Source: Achromobacter pestifer
GTDB taxonomy: Bacteria; Pseudomonadota; Gammaproteobacteria; Burkholderiales; Burkholderiaceae_B
DNA length: 64,000 bases
Assembly: GCF_013267355.1 (NCBI RefSeq)
Contig: NZ_CP053985.1
Span: 4,650,001-4,714,000 of the forward strand
Reading direction: 5' to 3'
The notes under the pieces were generated by a model. The model was given only the letters and a program-made list of their open reading frames with translations. It was not told where the DNA came from and did no database searches. The position numbers and the translations under genes were made by a program. This document shows positions 15,786 to 24,817 of the stretch, in pieces (position 1 is the stretch's first letter; every line of letters starts with the position of its first letter).

Positions 15786-18278
15786 ATGTTTTCAAGCAAG
15801 AACAACGCGGCCAGGCCAGCTTGCCGCACGAGCCGCCGCGCCGTCGCAGGCGCGCTTTGCGCGGTATTGGGGGCAGTGGCGCCGGCCATTCATGCGCAGC
15901 CGGCCGCGAATGCGTCTGGCGCGGCCGTCCAGGCGCGGTTCGACATTCCGCCGGGTCCGCTGGGACCGGCGCTGTCGGTATTCGCCGGGATGGCTCGCAT
16001 CAATCTTTCGTTCGATCCGGCGCTGGCGGAAGGTTGGCGCACGGCCGGGCTGCAAGGCGCCTGGACGGTCGAGGCGGGGCTGACTAAATTGCTGGCGGGC
16101 ACACCGTTGGCGGCGCGGCGTGATGGCGCCAATGTCTACACGCTGAGGCGGATTCCCAACGAGCCGGCGGCGGTGCTGCCGGCGGTGCGGGTGGAGGGGA
16201 CAATTGAGTCGGCCTACGGGCCGGTAGCCGGCATCGTGGCGCAACGCAGCGCCAGCGGCACCAAGACCGACACGCCCATCCTGGAGATCCCGCAGACGGT
16301 GAACGTGGTCACGCGCGACGAGATAACGATGCGAGGCGCGCGCAGCATCGTAGAGGCGCTGGCCTACACGCCGGGCGCCTATTCACCGGGCGGCAGCGCC
16401 GATCTGCGCTACGACAACATCTATCTGCGCGGCGGCCACGCCGCCCGCAACAACCTTGACGGCGCCAGGCTGCCTTTTGGCGCCTACAGCTTCGGCATGC
16501 TGCAGATCGAACCCTACGGACTGGAGCGGGTAGAGGTGCTCAAGGGGCCGTCCTCGGTGTTGTACGGCCAGAACACACCCGGCGGGCTCATCAATATGGT
16601 GAGCAAGCTGCCCACGCTGACGCCCCAGCGCGAGATCGAGCTGCAGACCGGCAGCTACGGCCGGGCTCAGGCTGCCGCCGATCTGAGCGGTCCGATAGAC
16701 CAGGACGGGCAGTGGAGCTACCGCCTGGTCGCATTGCAGCGCGATGCGGCCCAGTCCGCCCACTACTCGGAAGAAGACAGGACCTTTGTCGCTCCGGCAT
16801 TGATGTGGCGGCCGTCGGCGGCCACCTCGTTGACCTTGCTGGGGTTCTATCAGAAGGACCACCAGGTACCCATGTACGGCAACCTGCCGGCCGCGGGCAC
16901 GCTTTACTCCAATCCCAATGGCCGCATCCCCCGCGACCGCTACACCGGCGAACCCGGCTGGGATACCTATGACCGGGAACAGTACTCGGCGGGCTATCTG
17001 TTCTCGCACCAGTTCAACGACACCTGGACCGTGAGGCAGCAATTGCGCTACAGCCACATGCGGGGCGAGGCGCGCACCACCGTGGGATACATGCTCAATC
17101 CGGTGGATATGCGCACCTGGTCACGCACGATGTCGCGTGGCAAGGGCACGGGGGCGACGTTGAACGTGGATACTCAGGCGGTCGCGCGTTTCAGTACCGG
17201 CCAGGTCGGCCACGAGTTCCTGGCGGGCTTCGACTATCTGGACATGCGCGATACCTACCAGTTCGCCAACGTCATCGCCGGCGTGCCGCCGCTGGATCTT
17301 TACGATCCGGTCTACGGGCGGCCCAGGCCGGGCATCTCGGACCTGATCCCCCGCATCGATTCCCGCCAGCGCACCGAACAGTCCGGCGTTTATGCGCAGG
17401 ATCAGATCTCGTACGGCAATTGGCTGCTGACGCTGGGCGGCCGCTACGACATGGCGCGCAGCACGACCCGTAATCAGTTGACGTCCGGCAAGGTCTCGCA
17501 GGACGACTCGGCCTTCACCGGGAGGGCGGGCCTGACCTACATGCTGGATAGCGGCCTGGCGCCTTACGTGGCGTACTCGACGTCTTTCGCGCCCACCGGC
17601 GGCACCGACTACGAGAGCAATCCGTTCCAACCGGCCAAGGGCCGGCAGATCGAGGCGGGATTGAAGTACCAGCCGCCGGGCAGCGACAGCATGGTGACGC
17701 TGTCTGCTTATCAATTGACGCAAACCAACGTGCTGACCAGCGATACCACGCCGGGCCGTCCGCCGGGCTTCCAGGTCCAGGCGGGCGAGGTCCGCTCGCG
17801 CGGGATCGAACTGGAGGGCAAGGCCAGCCTCGCGCGCGGCTGGGACGTGATCGCTTCGTACTCCTATGTCGATGCCGTCGTGACCAAGAGTTCCAACGTC
17901 GACATCGTCGATGGCGCGCCGCAGTCGAGGCAGGGCAAGAAACAGTACTACGCGCCGGCGCACCAGGCCGCGGCATGGCTGGCCTACAAAGTGCAGGAGG
18001 GGCCGCTGCAGGGCCTGGGCCTGGGGGCAGGGGTGCGCTACATCGGCGCGGACTGGGGCGACGCGGCCAACACCTTGCGCATTCCGGCGGTGACGCTGGT
18101 CGATGCCGCCCTGTCCTACGACCTGGGCCAGATGCAGCCCGCGATGCGAGGCATGACGCTATCGCTGAATGCCAGCAACCTGTTCGACCGCACGTATGTG
18201 GGCACTTGCGTGACCACCACGTCGTGCACGTACGGCGCCGGGCGGCTGGTGCTGGCCACGCTGCGGTACGCATGGTGA
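15786..18278 (+). CDS. TonB-dependent siderophore receptor with N-terminal signalling domain
   Basis: This is an 830-residue outer-membrane transducer. After a signal peptide ending near AIHAQ comes an STN signalling domain (FDIPPGPLGPALSVFAG to VYTLRR, about residues 55-125). The plug follows (ILEIPQTVNVVTRDEI, GARSIVEALAYTPG, LERVEVLKGPSSVLYGQNTPGG), then a 22-strand barrel ending LATLRYAW. FhuE/FoxA/FpvA-type hydroxamate receptors share this architecture. The STN domain and upstream fecIR pair indicate ligand-induced self-regulation. The siderophore cannot be named from sequence. The next gene's ATG overlaps the stop region, indicating an operon. Confidence 0.95.
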   Translation: MFSSKNNAARPACRTSRRAVAGALCAVLGAVAPAIHAQPAANASGAAVQARFDIPPGPLGPALSVFAGMARINLSFDPALAEGWRTAGLQGAWTVEAGLTKLLAGTPLAARRDGANVYTLRRIPNEPAAVLPAVRVEGTIESAYGPVAGIVAQRSASGTKTDTPILEIPQTVNVVTRDEITMRGARSIVEALAYTPGAYSPGGSADLRYDNIYLRGGHAARNNLDGARLPFGAYSFGMLQIEPYGLERVEVLKGPSSVLYGQNTPGGLINMVSKLPTLTPQREIELQTGSYGRAQAAADLSGPIDQDGQWSYRLVALQRDAAQSAHYSEEDRTFVAPALMWRPSAATSLTLLGFYQKDHQVPMYGNLPAAGTLYSNPNGRIPRDRYTGEPGWDTYDREQYSAGYLFSHQFNDTWTVRQQLRYSHMRGEARTTVGYMLNPVDMRTWSRTMSRGKGTGATLNVDTQAVARFSTGQVGHEFLAGFDYLDMRDTYQFANVIAGVPPLDLYDPVYGRPRPGISDLIPRIDSRQRTEQSGVYAQDQISYGNWLLTLGGRYDMARSTTRNQLTSGKVSQDDSAFTGRAGLTYMLDSGLAPYVAYSTSFAPTGGTDYESNPFQPAKGRQIEAGLKYQPPGSDSMVTLSAYQLTQTNVLTSDTTPGRPPGFQVQAGEVRSRGIELEGKASLARGWDVIASYSYVDAVVTKSSNVDIVDGAPQSRQGKKQYYAPAHQAAAWLAYKVQEGPLQGLGLGAGVRYIGADWGDAANTLRIPAVTLVDAALSYDLGQMQPAMRGMTLSLNASNLFDRTYVGTCVTTTSCTYGAGRLVLATLRYAW

Positions 18279-18547
18279 GGCCCCGCAGCAACTGGCGCGG
18301 CGTGGCGGCGCGGGCGGGCGCCGCCACGCTGGGCGCCTATGCGCTGGCGTGGGCCGCGGTGGCGGCGGCGGCGCGCCTGCCGCTGGCGCCGGCCGACGCG
18401 ATCCTCTATCCGGCCCTGGCGGCCATCCCCGCGCATGTGGGCCTCGCGATATGGGCCTTCGCGGCGCGCAGCGCGGGCCGGGTGTGGCTGGCCATCGCCG
18501 CAGGCTGCATGGGCTGCTGGGCCATGACGTGGGCAGCGGCGGCATGA
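18272..18547 (+). CDS. DUF3649-type small membrane protein of iron-uptake operon
   Basis: This is a 91-residue protein starting MVRPRSNWRG, with two or three hydrophobic segments (LGAYALAWAAVAAAARL, ILYPALAAIPAHVGLAIWAF, VWLAIAAGCMGCWAM). It overlaps the receptor stop by 7 bp, and its own stop overlaps the PepSY gene start (ATGA). Small DUF3649 proteins are regular companions of TonB receptor and PepSY genes in proteobacterial iron loci. Their biochemical role is not established; an inner-membrane helper for siderophore iron release is a guess. Confidence 0.8.
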   Translation: MVRPRSNWRGVAARAGAATLGAYALAWAAVAAAARLPLAPADAILYPALAAIPAHVGLAIWAFAARSAGRVWLAIAAGCMGCWAMTWAAAA

Positions 18548-20040
18548 ACGCATATCCGGAAGGAAGCCTGCGCCAGCGCATGGCCTGGCTGCATACCTGG
18601 GTCGGCCTGCTGTTCGGCTGGCTGGCGTTCTCGGTGTTCCTGACTGGCGCGCTCAGTGTCTATGCGCCTGAAATCAGCCTCTGGATGAAGCCGGAGAATT
18701 CCGCGGCCGGCCGGGCGGACCAGTCCTCGACCCTGGACCGCGCGCAAGACTGGCTGGCGCGCAATGCCGCGGCGGCGGCTTCCTGGCGCATCGAGCTGCC
18801 GGACGCGCGCCGTCCCCTGCTGACGCTGTCATGGGAGGATGACCAGGGTGGCGGCGCGGTGCTGCTTGATCCGGCCAGCGGGCGCGAGATCGTGCCGCGT
18901 GACACCGAGGGCGGCGACTTCCTGGTCGAGTTCCACTACAGCCTGCATGCGGGCCAGGCCGGCATCTGGGTGGTCGGCGCCTGTACCCTGGCGCTGCTGG
19001 CGGCGCTGGTTTCCGGCGTCATCGTGCACCGGCGCTTCTTCGCGGATTTCTTCCTCTTCAGGCCGCGCGCCTCGTCCGGCCGCGCGTGGCTCGACGCGCA
19101 CGACGTCCTGTCGGTGTTGCCGCTGCCGTTCCATTGCATGATCCTGCTCACCGCCCTGAGCACGCTGCTGCTGGGTTATCTGCCCGCGGGCGTGCAAAGC
19201 CGTTACGGCGGCGACGTGGCCGCGATGGTGGCGGACGTGTTTCCGCAGCCTCCCGTTTCCTCGCAGCGAGGCGGTGCGGCCGTAATGCCGCCGTTGGCCG
19301 GCCTGGCGCAGCGCGCCGAGGCGGAATTGGGCGCGGGCAAGATCGCAGCGATCACGGTCAGGCAGCCAGGCACGCAAGGCGCGCTTGCGGATGTCTGGCG
19401 CCGGTACGACGACCGCCTGCTGGCCTTTCCCGACCGCGTCAGCCTGGATGCGGCGACGGGCCGGATCGTGGATGTGCAAACTGTCTATCCCGGATCGTTG
19501 CAACTGATACGGACGCTGGGTGGGCTGCACTATGGCTACTATGCTGCGCCGCTGTTGCGCGCGCTGTACTTCCTGCTGGCCCTGTCAGGCGCCGCCATGA
19601 TTGCGACGGGACTGGTTCTGTACACGGCGCGGCCGGCGGCGGCCAGCTCCCGTTTCGGCCGCGCGGCGCACCGGCTGAATGTGGCGATGGTATGCGGCCC
19701 GATATGCGCCTGCGCCGCGTACCTGCTGGCCAACCGCCTGGCCTGGCCCCATGCGGCGGGGTTGCATGACCGCGAGGTGACGGTTTTCTTTCTGGCGTGG
19801 ATGGTTTGCGGCGTGCACGCCTTGGTGCGCGGCGAACGCCGGTTATGGACGGAGCAATGGCGGATGGCGGCGCTGCTATGGTTGGCCGTGGCGCCCGTGG
19901 ATCTGCTGGCAATGGCGTTCGACGCGAGCCTGCGGCCGGCCTGGGCGAGGCCGCTGCATCTTGCAGTCTGGGCGGCAAGCGTCGCGGCCGCCTGCGTCTT
20001 CGGCTACATGGCGCATCGCTCCAGGAAGCGTCGGGAGTAA
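18544..20040 (+). CDS. PepSY-associated transmembrane protein (putative ferric-siderophore reductase)
   Basis: This is a 498-residue inner-membrane protein. An N-terminal helix follows RMAWLHTWVGLLFGWLAFSVF, then a periplasmic PepSY-like region (residues about 60-130), and further helices at GIWVVGACTLALLAALVSG, FHCMILLTALSTLLLGYL, LLRALYFLLALSGAAM and four near the C-terminus. Conserved histidines sit in membrane helices (LHTWVG, VIVHRR, FHCMI, LHYG), as expected for a haem-binding PepSY_TM protein. Relatives are proposed to reduce ferric iron from siderophores. It is translationally coupled to the DUF3649 gene and closes the fec-type operon. Confidence 0.9.
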   Translation: MNAYPEGSLRQRMAWLHTWVGLLFGWLAFSVFLTGALSVYAPEISLWMKPENSAAGRADQSSTLDRAQDWLARNAAAAASWRIELPDARRPLLTLSWEDDQGGGAVLLDPASGREIVPRDTEGGDFLVEFHYSLHAGQAGIWVVGACTLALLAALVSGVIVHRRFFADFFLFRPRASSGRAWLDAHDVLSVLPLPFHCMILLTALSTLLLGYLPAGVQSRYGGDVAAMVADVFPQPPVSSQRGGAAVMPPLAGLAQRAEAELGAGKIAAITVRQPGTQGALADVWRRYDDRLLAFPDRVSLDAATGRIVDVQTVYPGSLQLIRTLGGLHYGYYAAPLLRALYFLLALSGAAMIATGLVLYTARPAAASSRFGRAAHRLNVAMVCGPICACAAYLLANRLAWPHAAGLHDREVTVFFLAWMVCGVHALVRGERRLWTEQWRMAALLWLAVAPVDLLAMAFDASLRPAWARPLHLAVWAASVAAACVFGYMAHRSRKRRE

Positions 20041-20121
20041 GATCGGCCGCATGCGTTGCAAGCGGACTTGAATCTTTTGCACGATATGGCGTGAAGTCGA
20101 CGATGCAATCCGGGGACGTCC

Positions 20122-21036
20122 ATGTTTATCCGTCAGCTCTCCTATCTTCTGGCCCTGGACAAACACCGCCATTTCGGACGCGCGGCGGAAAGCTGCCATG
20201 TCTCGCAACCGGCCTTGTCCAATGGCATACGCGAACTGGAGCGCGAACTCGGGATCACCATCGTCAAGCGCAACCGGACCTTCGAAGGCATCACGCCTGA
20301 AGGCGAGCGCGTGATCCAGTGGGTGCGACAGGTCATGGCCTCACTGGAGGGATTGCGGCAGGAGGCCGACCTCGTGCGCGGCGTGCCGCAAGGCCACCTC
20401 GCGATAGGCGCGATTCCCACCGCCAATCACGCCGCGACGCTGCTCAGCGCGGAGTACCGCGAGATACTTCCCCAGCTGACCTTGGAAGTCACGTCCCTCA
20501 GTACCCCGGAAATCCTGCGCCGGCTGAAGGCTCAGGAAATTCAGTTGGGAATACTCTATGAACGGTCCGTGCTCAATAGCGCAGACTATGACGCGATGCC
20601 GCTGTATTCCGAGCGCTATGTGCTGGTGGCGAACGAGCAGGCGTCCCTGCCGCGCCAGCTGGATTGGTCAGAAGTGGGCGAGCTTCCGCTCTGCCTGCTC
20701 AGCCCGGACATGCAGAACCGCCAAACCTTGAACAAATGCTTCGAGGCGGTGGAAGCGAAGCCGCGCGTCGTGCTGCAAAGCAACGATATCCGCGTGCTGT
20801 TGGCCGAATGCCAGAGCGGGCGGGCATTCTCCATCCTGCCCCTGAGCGCCTTGCCCGCCCTATATGAAGGGGCTGGGCTGTTGGCGCATCCCATCACCCC
20901 GGAACACGCCGAGGATATCTGCCTGGTCAGGTTGCGGCGCGACAACCAACCTGCGCTGTCGAACGCGGCCTGGCAGATCGCCGGCCAGATGGACCTGGAA
21001 GGGGTCCTCAATCATTCCCTGCCTGCCAAGCCTTGA
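20122..21036 (+). CDS. LysR family regulator adjacent to FdhF-like oxidoreductase
   Basis: This is a 304-residue LysR regulator. The winged helix-turn-helix is at residues 1-60 (FGRAAESCHVSQPALSNGIRELERELG), and a type 2 periplasmic-binding effector domain runs from about residue 90. It is encoded in the same direction just upstream of a 71-residue protein, RidA and FdhF-like genes, an arrangement in which LysR proteins usually regulate the oxidoreductase. The effector is unknown. Confidence 0.92.
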   Translation: MFIRQLSYLLALDKHRHFGRAAESCHVSQPALSNGIRELERELGITIVKRNRTFEGITPEGERVIQWVRQVMASLEGLRQEADLVRGVPQGHLAIGAIPTANHAATLLSAEYREILPQLTLEVTSLSTPEILRRLKAQEIQLGILYERSVLNSADYDAMPLYSERYVLVANEQASLPRQLDWSEVGELPLCLLSPDMQNRQTLNKCFEAVEAKPRVVLQSNDIRVLLAECQSGRAFSILPLSALPALYEGAGLLAHPITPEHAEDICLVRLRRDNQPALSNAAWQIAGQMDLEGVLNHSLPAKP

Positions 21037-21189
21037 TAACTACTGCTTATCAAAAGGTTCACAGGAAAAACTAGATCATTCCTTCCGGTTGCAGCATTCT
21101 GGCGTCGGGGCATTCCAAGGGTGAGAGCCCTTTGGACAGCTCTGGCGTATGAATGGCACCGCGGCAAGCATGCCGCCAGGAGACGCATC

Positions 21190-21405
21190 ATGCAGCAGAC
21201 CCCGGAACAGCAGGAGTTCGACTTCTACATCAATCTCAGCAAGCCCACCCTCGGGCTGTATGTCCGTAAAGGAGCGGGCTTGCCCGATCTGGCGCATCCG
21301 CGGCAATGGCAACTCTCCGGCCAGGTATGGCAGAGCGAGCTGCCTCCTGGGATCTTCCAGGCGCTGACGGCCAATGGACATGCCTTCCAGGAATTGGGCG
21401 CTTGA
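21190..21405 (+). CDS. Small uncharacterised protein of the FdhF-like operon
   Basis: This is a 71-residue protein starting MQQTPEQQEFDFYINLSKPT. The start is supported by GGAGA 5 bp upstream. It is soluble and has no signal peptide or cysteines. Its composition suggests a compact beta-rich domain (LGLYVRKG, WQLSGQVWQSELPPG). It is followed 13 bp later by RidA and then by the molybdopterin oxidoreductase, so it likely belongs to that operon as an assembly or accessory factor. I do not recognise the family. Confidence 0.7.
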   Translation: MQQTPEQQEFDFYINLSKPTLGLYVRKGAGLPDLAHPRQWQLSGQVWQSELPPGIFQALTANGHAFQELGA

Positions 21406-21418
21406 AGGAGCCACCGCC

Positions 21419-21817
21419 ATGACCAGGACACTCGTGAACCCCGACAGCGTGCTCGACACCGCGCAATACGGCTACAGCCAGGCGTGCATCGCCGCCGGAA
21501 GCCGCCGCGTGGTGGTCTCCGGCCAAGCCGCCACGGACGTGCACGGCCGCGTGGTCGACATCGGCCTGCAAGGCCAGACCGCGGCGGCGCTTGCCAACGT
21601 GGAGCGCGTGCTGGTCGCCGCCGGCGGCAGGATGGAGCAGCTCGTCATGCTGCGGATATACGCCTGCGAAACCGTCAGGGAAGACCTCGGACAGGTCTCC
21701 GAGGAATTACGCCGGCGCTTTCCGGCCAATCCGCCGCCGTCGTCGTGGATCGTCGTCAGCAGCCTGGCGATGCCGGAATGGCTGATCCTGATCGAAGCGG
21801 AAGCAGTGCTCGAGTAA
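21419..21817 (+). CDS. RidA/YjgF/Rid family protein
   Basis: This is a 132-residue Rid protein. It has YSQACIAAGSRRVVVSGQAATD near the N-terminus and ALANVERVLVAAGG in the central helix. The late MLRIYAC segment occupies the usual subunit-interface position. The conserved arginine that binds the substrate carboxylate in RidA is not obvious, so deaminase activity on 2-aminoacrylate is uncertain. It sits between a 71-residue protein and the FdhF-like gene. Rid paralogues of this kind often serve specific operons. Confidence 0.9.
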   Translation: MTRTLVNPDSVLDTAQYGYSQACIAAGSRRVVVSGQAATDVHGRVVDIGLQGQTAAALANVERVLVAAGGRMEQLVMLRIYACETVREDLGQVSEELRRRFPANPPPSSWIVVSSLAMPEWLILIEAEAVLE

Positions 21818-21829
21818 AGAGGTGACACC

Positions 21830-24118
21830 ATGAGAAAACGACGCGAAGTGCCCGGCATCCGGCCCTACGATGGCCCGGCGGGCGGCTGGGGCGCGTTGAA
21901 GGCCACGGCCCAGGCCGTACGGCGACAGATGGAGGTGGTGGAGGCTCCCGTGGTCCTGCTGCGCACCAACCAGCCTACGGGCTTCGATTGCCCCGGCTGT
22001 GCATGGCCGGACAAGGAACACCGCTCCACGTTCCAGTTCTGTGAGAACGGCGCCAAGGCTGTGACCTGGGAGGCGACCAGCAAGCGTGTGAGGCCGGAGT
22101 TTTTCGCCCAGCGCACCGTGTCTTCATTGCTGGAACTGTCGGACTACGAACTGGAGGACTTCGGCCGCCTGACGCATCCGATGGCCTACGACGCGGCCAC
22201 CGATAAGTTCGTTCTCGTGTCATGGGACGCCGCGTTCGAACGCATCGGCGAGGTGCTGCGCAGCCTGGATACGCCTGACCAGGCCGAGTTCTATACCTCG
22301 GGGCGGGCCTCCAACGAGGCGGCCTATCTCTTCCAGCTGTTTGCACGCGAGTTTGGCACCAACAACTTCCCGGATTGCTCGAACATGTGCCACGAGGCAA
22401 CCAGCGTGGGCCTGCCGCAATCCATAGGCATAGGCAAAGGCACCGTATCGCTGGAAGATTTCGACCATGCCGAACTGATCCTATCCATTGGCCACAATCC
22501 CGGCACCAACCACCCGCGCATGATGGGCACGCTGCACGAGCTGGCGCGCCGCAAGGTTCCCATCATCGTCTTCAACCCCTTGCGCGAACGCGCCCTGGAG
22601 CGCTTCGCCGATCCGCAGAGCATCGTGGAAATGGCGACATTCAGCTCGACCAACATCGCCTCCACCTACTACCAGGTCCGGGCCGGCGGCGACGCAGCCG
22701 CGCTCAAAGGCATCATGAAGGCGCTGCTGGCGCTCGAAGTCCTGCGCGGCCAGGTCCTGGATCGCGAATTCATCGCGGAACACACGCTGGGCTTTGACGC
22801 GCTGGCCGCGGATCTGGAGGCGACCTCCTGGACCGACATCGAAACCGAAAGCGGCCTGCAGCGCGCGGATCTTGAGCACGTAGCCGAGGCCTACGCCAAG
22901 TCCAATGCCACGATCGTCACCTACGGCATGGGGATCACTCAGCACAATACGGGCACGGCCAACGTCAAGCTGATCGCCGACCTGCTGCTCATGCGCGGCA
23001 ACTTCGGCAAGCCCGGCGCCGGCATCTGCCCGCTGCGCGGCCATTCCAACGTGCAGGGCAACCGCACGGTCGGCATCACGGAAAAGCCCAGCCCGGAGTT
23101 CCTGGACAAGCTGCAAGCGGTGTTCGGCTTCACGCCGCCCCAGGGACATGGCCATGACGCGGTGCAAGCCATGGAAGCGATGGTCGACGGCAAGGCCCGG
23201 GCGCTCATCTGCCTGGGCGGCAACTTCGCCGTGGCCTTGCCCGACCCCGAACTCTGCTTTGCGGCGATGAAGGAGCTGACGCTGAGCGTGCACCTGGGCA
23301 CCAAGCTCAACCGCTCGCATCTGCTGGTGAGCCGGGAAACCTTCCTGTTGCCGGTGCTGGGACGCACTGAACTCGACGTCCAGGCCGACGGCCCGCAATC
23401 GGTGACCGTGGAAGACTCGATGTCCATGGTCCATGCCTCGGCCGGCAAGCTCAAGCCGGCATCCGCGGAGCTGCGCTCCGAGCCGGCCATCGTCGCCGCC
23501 ATGGCCCGGGCGACCTTGCCCCATAGCAAGGTGGATTGGCTGGGGCTGGTGCAAAACTACGATCGCGTCCGGGACCTGATCGAACGCACCGTCCCTGGCT
23601 TCGAAGGCTACAACGCGCGCATTCGCGTGCCTGGCGGCTTTCGTATGCCCTTGCCGCCGACCGAGCGCAAATGGAACACGCCCACGGGCAAGGCCATGTT
23701 CTCGGTGTTCCCCGGCGTGCGCGAGCGCTATGAGCCCTGGCCGGACGAGGTGTTGCGGCTGGTGACCATACGCAGCCACGACCAGTACAACACGACCATC
23801 TATGGATTGGACGACCGCTATCGGGGCGTCTTCGGCCGCCGCGACGTGCTCTTCATGAATCCGGAAGACCTGGCCGCGCAGGGCTTGGAGCATGGCGATC
23901 TGGTGGACATAGAAACCGTGTTGCCGAATCGGACGCTGCGGCTGGCAGGCATCACGGCGATTGAATACAGCATCGCGCGGGGCTCGGTCGCCGCCTACTA
24001 TCCCGAGGCCAATGTCCTGGTTCCACTGGACTACATCGACAAGGAAAGCGGCACGCCTTCCTACAAGTCGATACCGGTGCGCATCCGCAAGGCCAGGCAG
24101 GCAGACGCCCATGCGTAA
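21830..24118 (+). CDS. FdhF/YdeP family molybdopterin oxidoreductase alpha subunit
   Basis: This is a 762-residue bis-MGD enzyme. The N-terminus carries FDCPGCAWPDKEH and further Cys residues consistent with an iron-sulfur cluster. YTSGRASNEAAYLFQLFARE and DCSNMCHEATS mark the active-site region. The molybdopterin-binding segments include YGMGITQHNTGTANV, RGNFGKPGAGICPLRGHSNVQG and the C-terminal MNPEDLAAQGLEHGDLVDI domain. The family is annotated as formate dehydrogenase-like, but YdeP-type members have no proven substrate; acid resistance is reported for E. coli YdeP. No beta or gamma subunit is encoded nearby. It is preceded by RidA and LysR genes. Confidence 0.92.
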   Translation: MRKRREVPGIRPYDGPAGGWGALKATAQAVRRQMEVVEAPVVLLRTNQPTGFDCPGCAWPDKEHRSTFQFCENGAKAVTWEATSKRVRPEFFAQRTVSSLLELSDYELEDFGRLTHPMAYDAATDKFVLVSWDAAFERIGEVLRSLDTPDQAEFYTSGRASNEAAYLFQLFAREFGTNNFPDCSNMCHEATSVGLPQSIGIGKGTVSLEDFDHAELILSIGHNPGTNHPRMMGTLHELARRKVPIIVFNPLRERALERFADPQSIVEMATFSSTNIASTYYQVRAGGDAAALKGIMKALLALEVLRGQVLDREFIAEHTLGFDALAADLEATSWTDIETESGLQRADLEHVAEAYAKSNATIVTYGMGITQHNTGTANVKLIADLLLMRGNFGKPGAGICPLRGHSNVQGNRTVGITEKPSPEFLDKLQAVFGFTPPQGHGHDAVQAMEAMVDGKARALICLGGNFAVALPDPELCFAAMKELTLSVHLGTKLNRSHLLVSRETFLLPVLGRTELDVQADGPQSVTVEDSMSMVHASAGKLKPASAELRSEPAIVAAMARATLPHSKVDWLGLVQNYDRVRDLIERTVPGFEGYNARIRVPGGFRMPLPPTERKWNTPTGKAMFSVFPGVRERYEPWPDEVLRLVTIRSHDQYNTTIYGLDDRYRGVFGRRDVLFMNPEDLAAQGLEHGDLVDIETVLPNRTLRLAGITAIEYSIARGSVAAYYPEANVLVPLDYIDKESGTPSYKSIPVRIRKARQADAHA

Positions 24119-24124
24119 GCCGTC

Positions 24125-24400
24125 ATGTTCGTCCGCCCCGCCTCCCGCGCTCCTTGGCTACTGCCGTTCTGTCTGGTCGGCAGCATAGGCTGGGTGACGC
24201 CGTTCATGGTGGGCATGCTGTTCTATACCTTTTTCGGGCTGGACTCCCTGGGCGAACAGATCGAGGAGCCCTTCGACCGCCTGCCCAACAACCTGCCCCG
24301 GGATGCCCTGTGGCGCAGTATCGAGATCAACGTGGGAGAGCTGCTGGGCGACACGGACCTGCCGCCGCCGGTGGCGCCTGAGGACGGCGTGTTGTTCTAG
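24125..24400 (+). pseudogene. Bestrophin-family C-terminal remnant
   Basis: This is a 91-residue open frame. It has one hydrophobic stretch (VTPFMVGMLFYTFFGLDSLG) followed by QIEEPFDRLPNNLPRDALWRSIEINV. This is the conserved end of bestrophin-like channels, where GLD-LG-IEEPFG and a DLPLDA--RTIEIN motif follow the last helix. Full-length bacterial relatives have about 300 residues, so the N-terminal two thirds are gone and replaced by an unrelated short leader. It lies 6 bp after the oxidoreductase gene and could still be translated. It may be a decayed gene rather than a working small protein. Confidence 0.6.
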
Positions 24401-24817
24401 CAGGCGTCTTTTCCGAGAAAGGCCCGGCTCGTCGGGGAGTGGCGAGATTACTCCTGAAACTCTCGCACAACTGGACCCTTGATGCTGCCGTAAGCGGCAC
24501 GCACGACCCGAATAGAGCCGGTTCAACTGGGTCTGCTCTTTGAACCGGTCTCGCTGACCGGGCATGTGCAGAAAGCCTCGAGGCCAGCTGACAGTCCTGT
24601 TGCCTAAGGTCTTTCGTAGCTGCTACGCCGCGATCCACGGTGCCTGCGCGCGACTAGCGATGATTGCAGCTGCAAGGCTGGCGTGGTTTCCCGTATCCCT
24701 ATGGTTTCCCGCAGGCAACCGCGCCGCCTGACGGTGTATAAGAAGCTCCAACAGTCATGCATTCGTTCAGCACCGACAGCACTTTCTACAGCCCTCTCTT
24801 TGCCGAGAATTCCAAAA
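24401..24817. other. Intergenic stretch before the zinc-ribbon nuclease gene
   Basis: No supported gene is seen. Short leftward frames exist but lack ribosome-binding sites and recognisable motifs. An in-frame upstream ATG of the following gene lies at 24683; the 45 residues it would add look like translated non-coding sequence. No clear terminator or promoter could be assigned. Confidence 0.5.
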
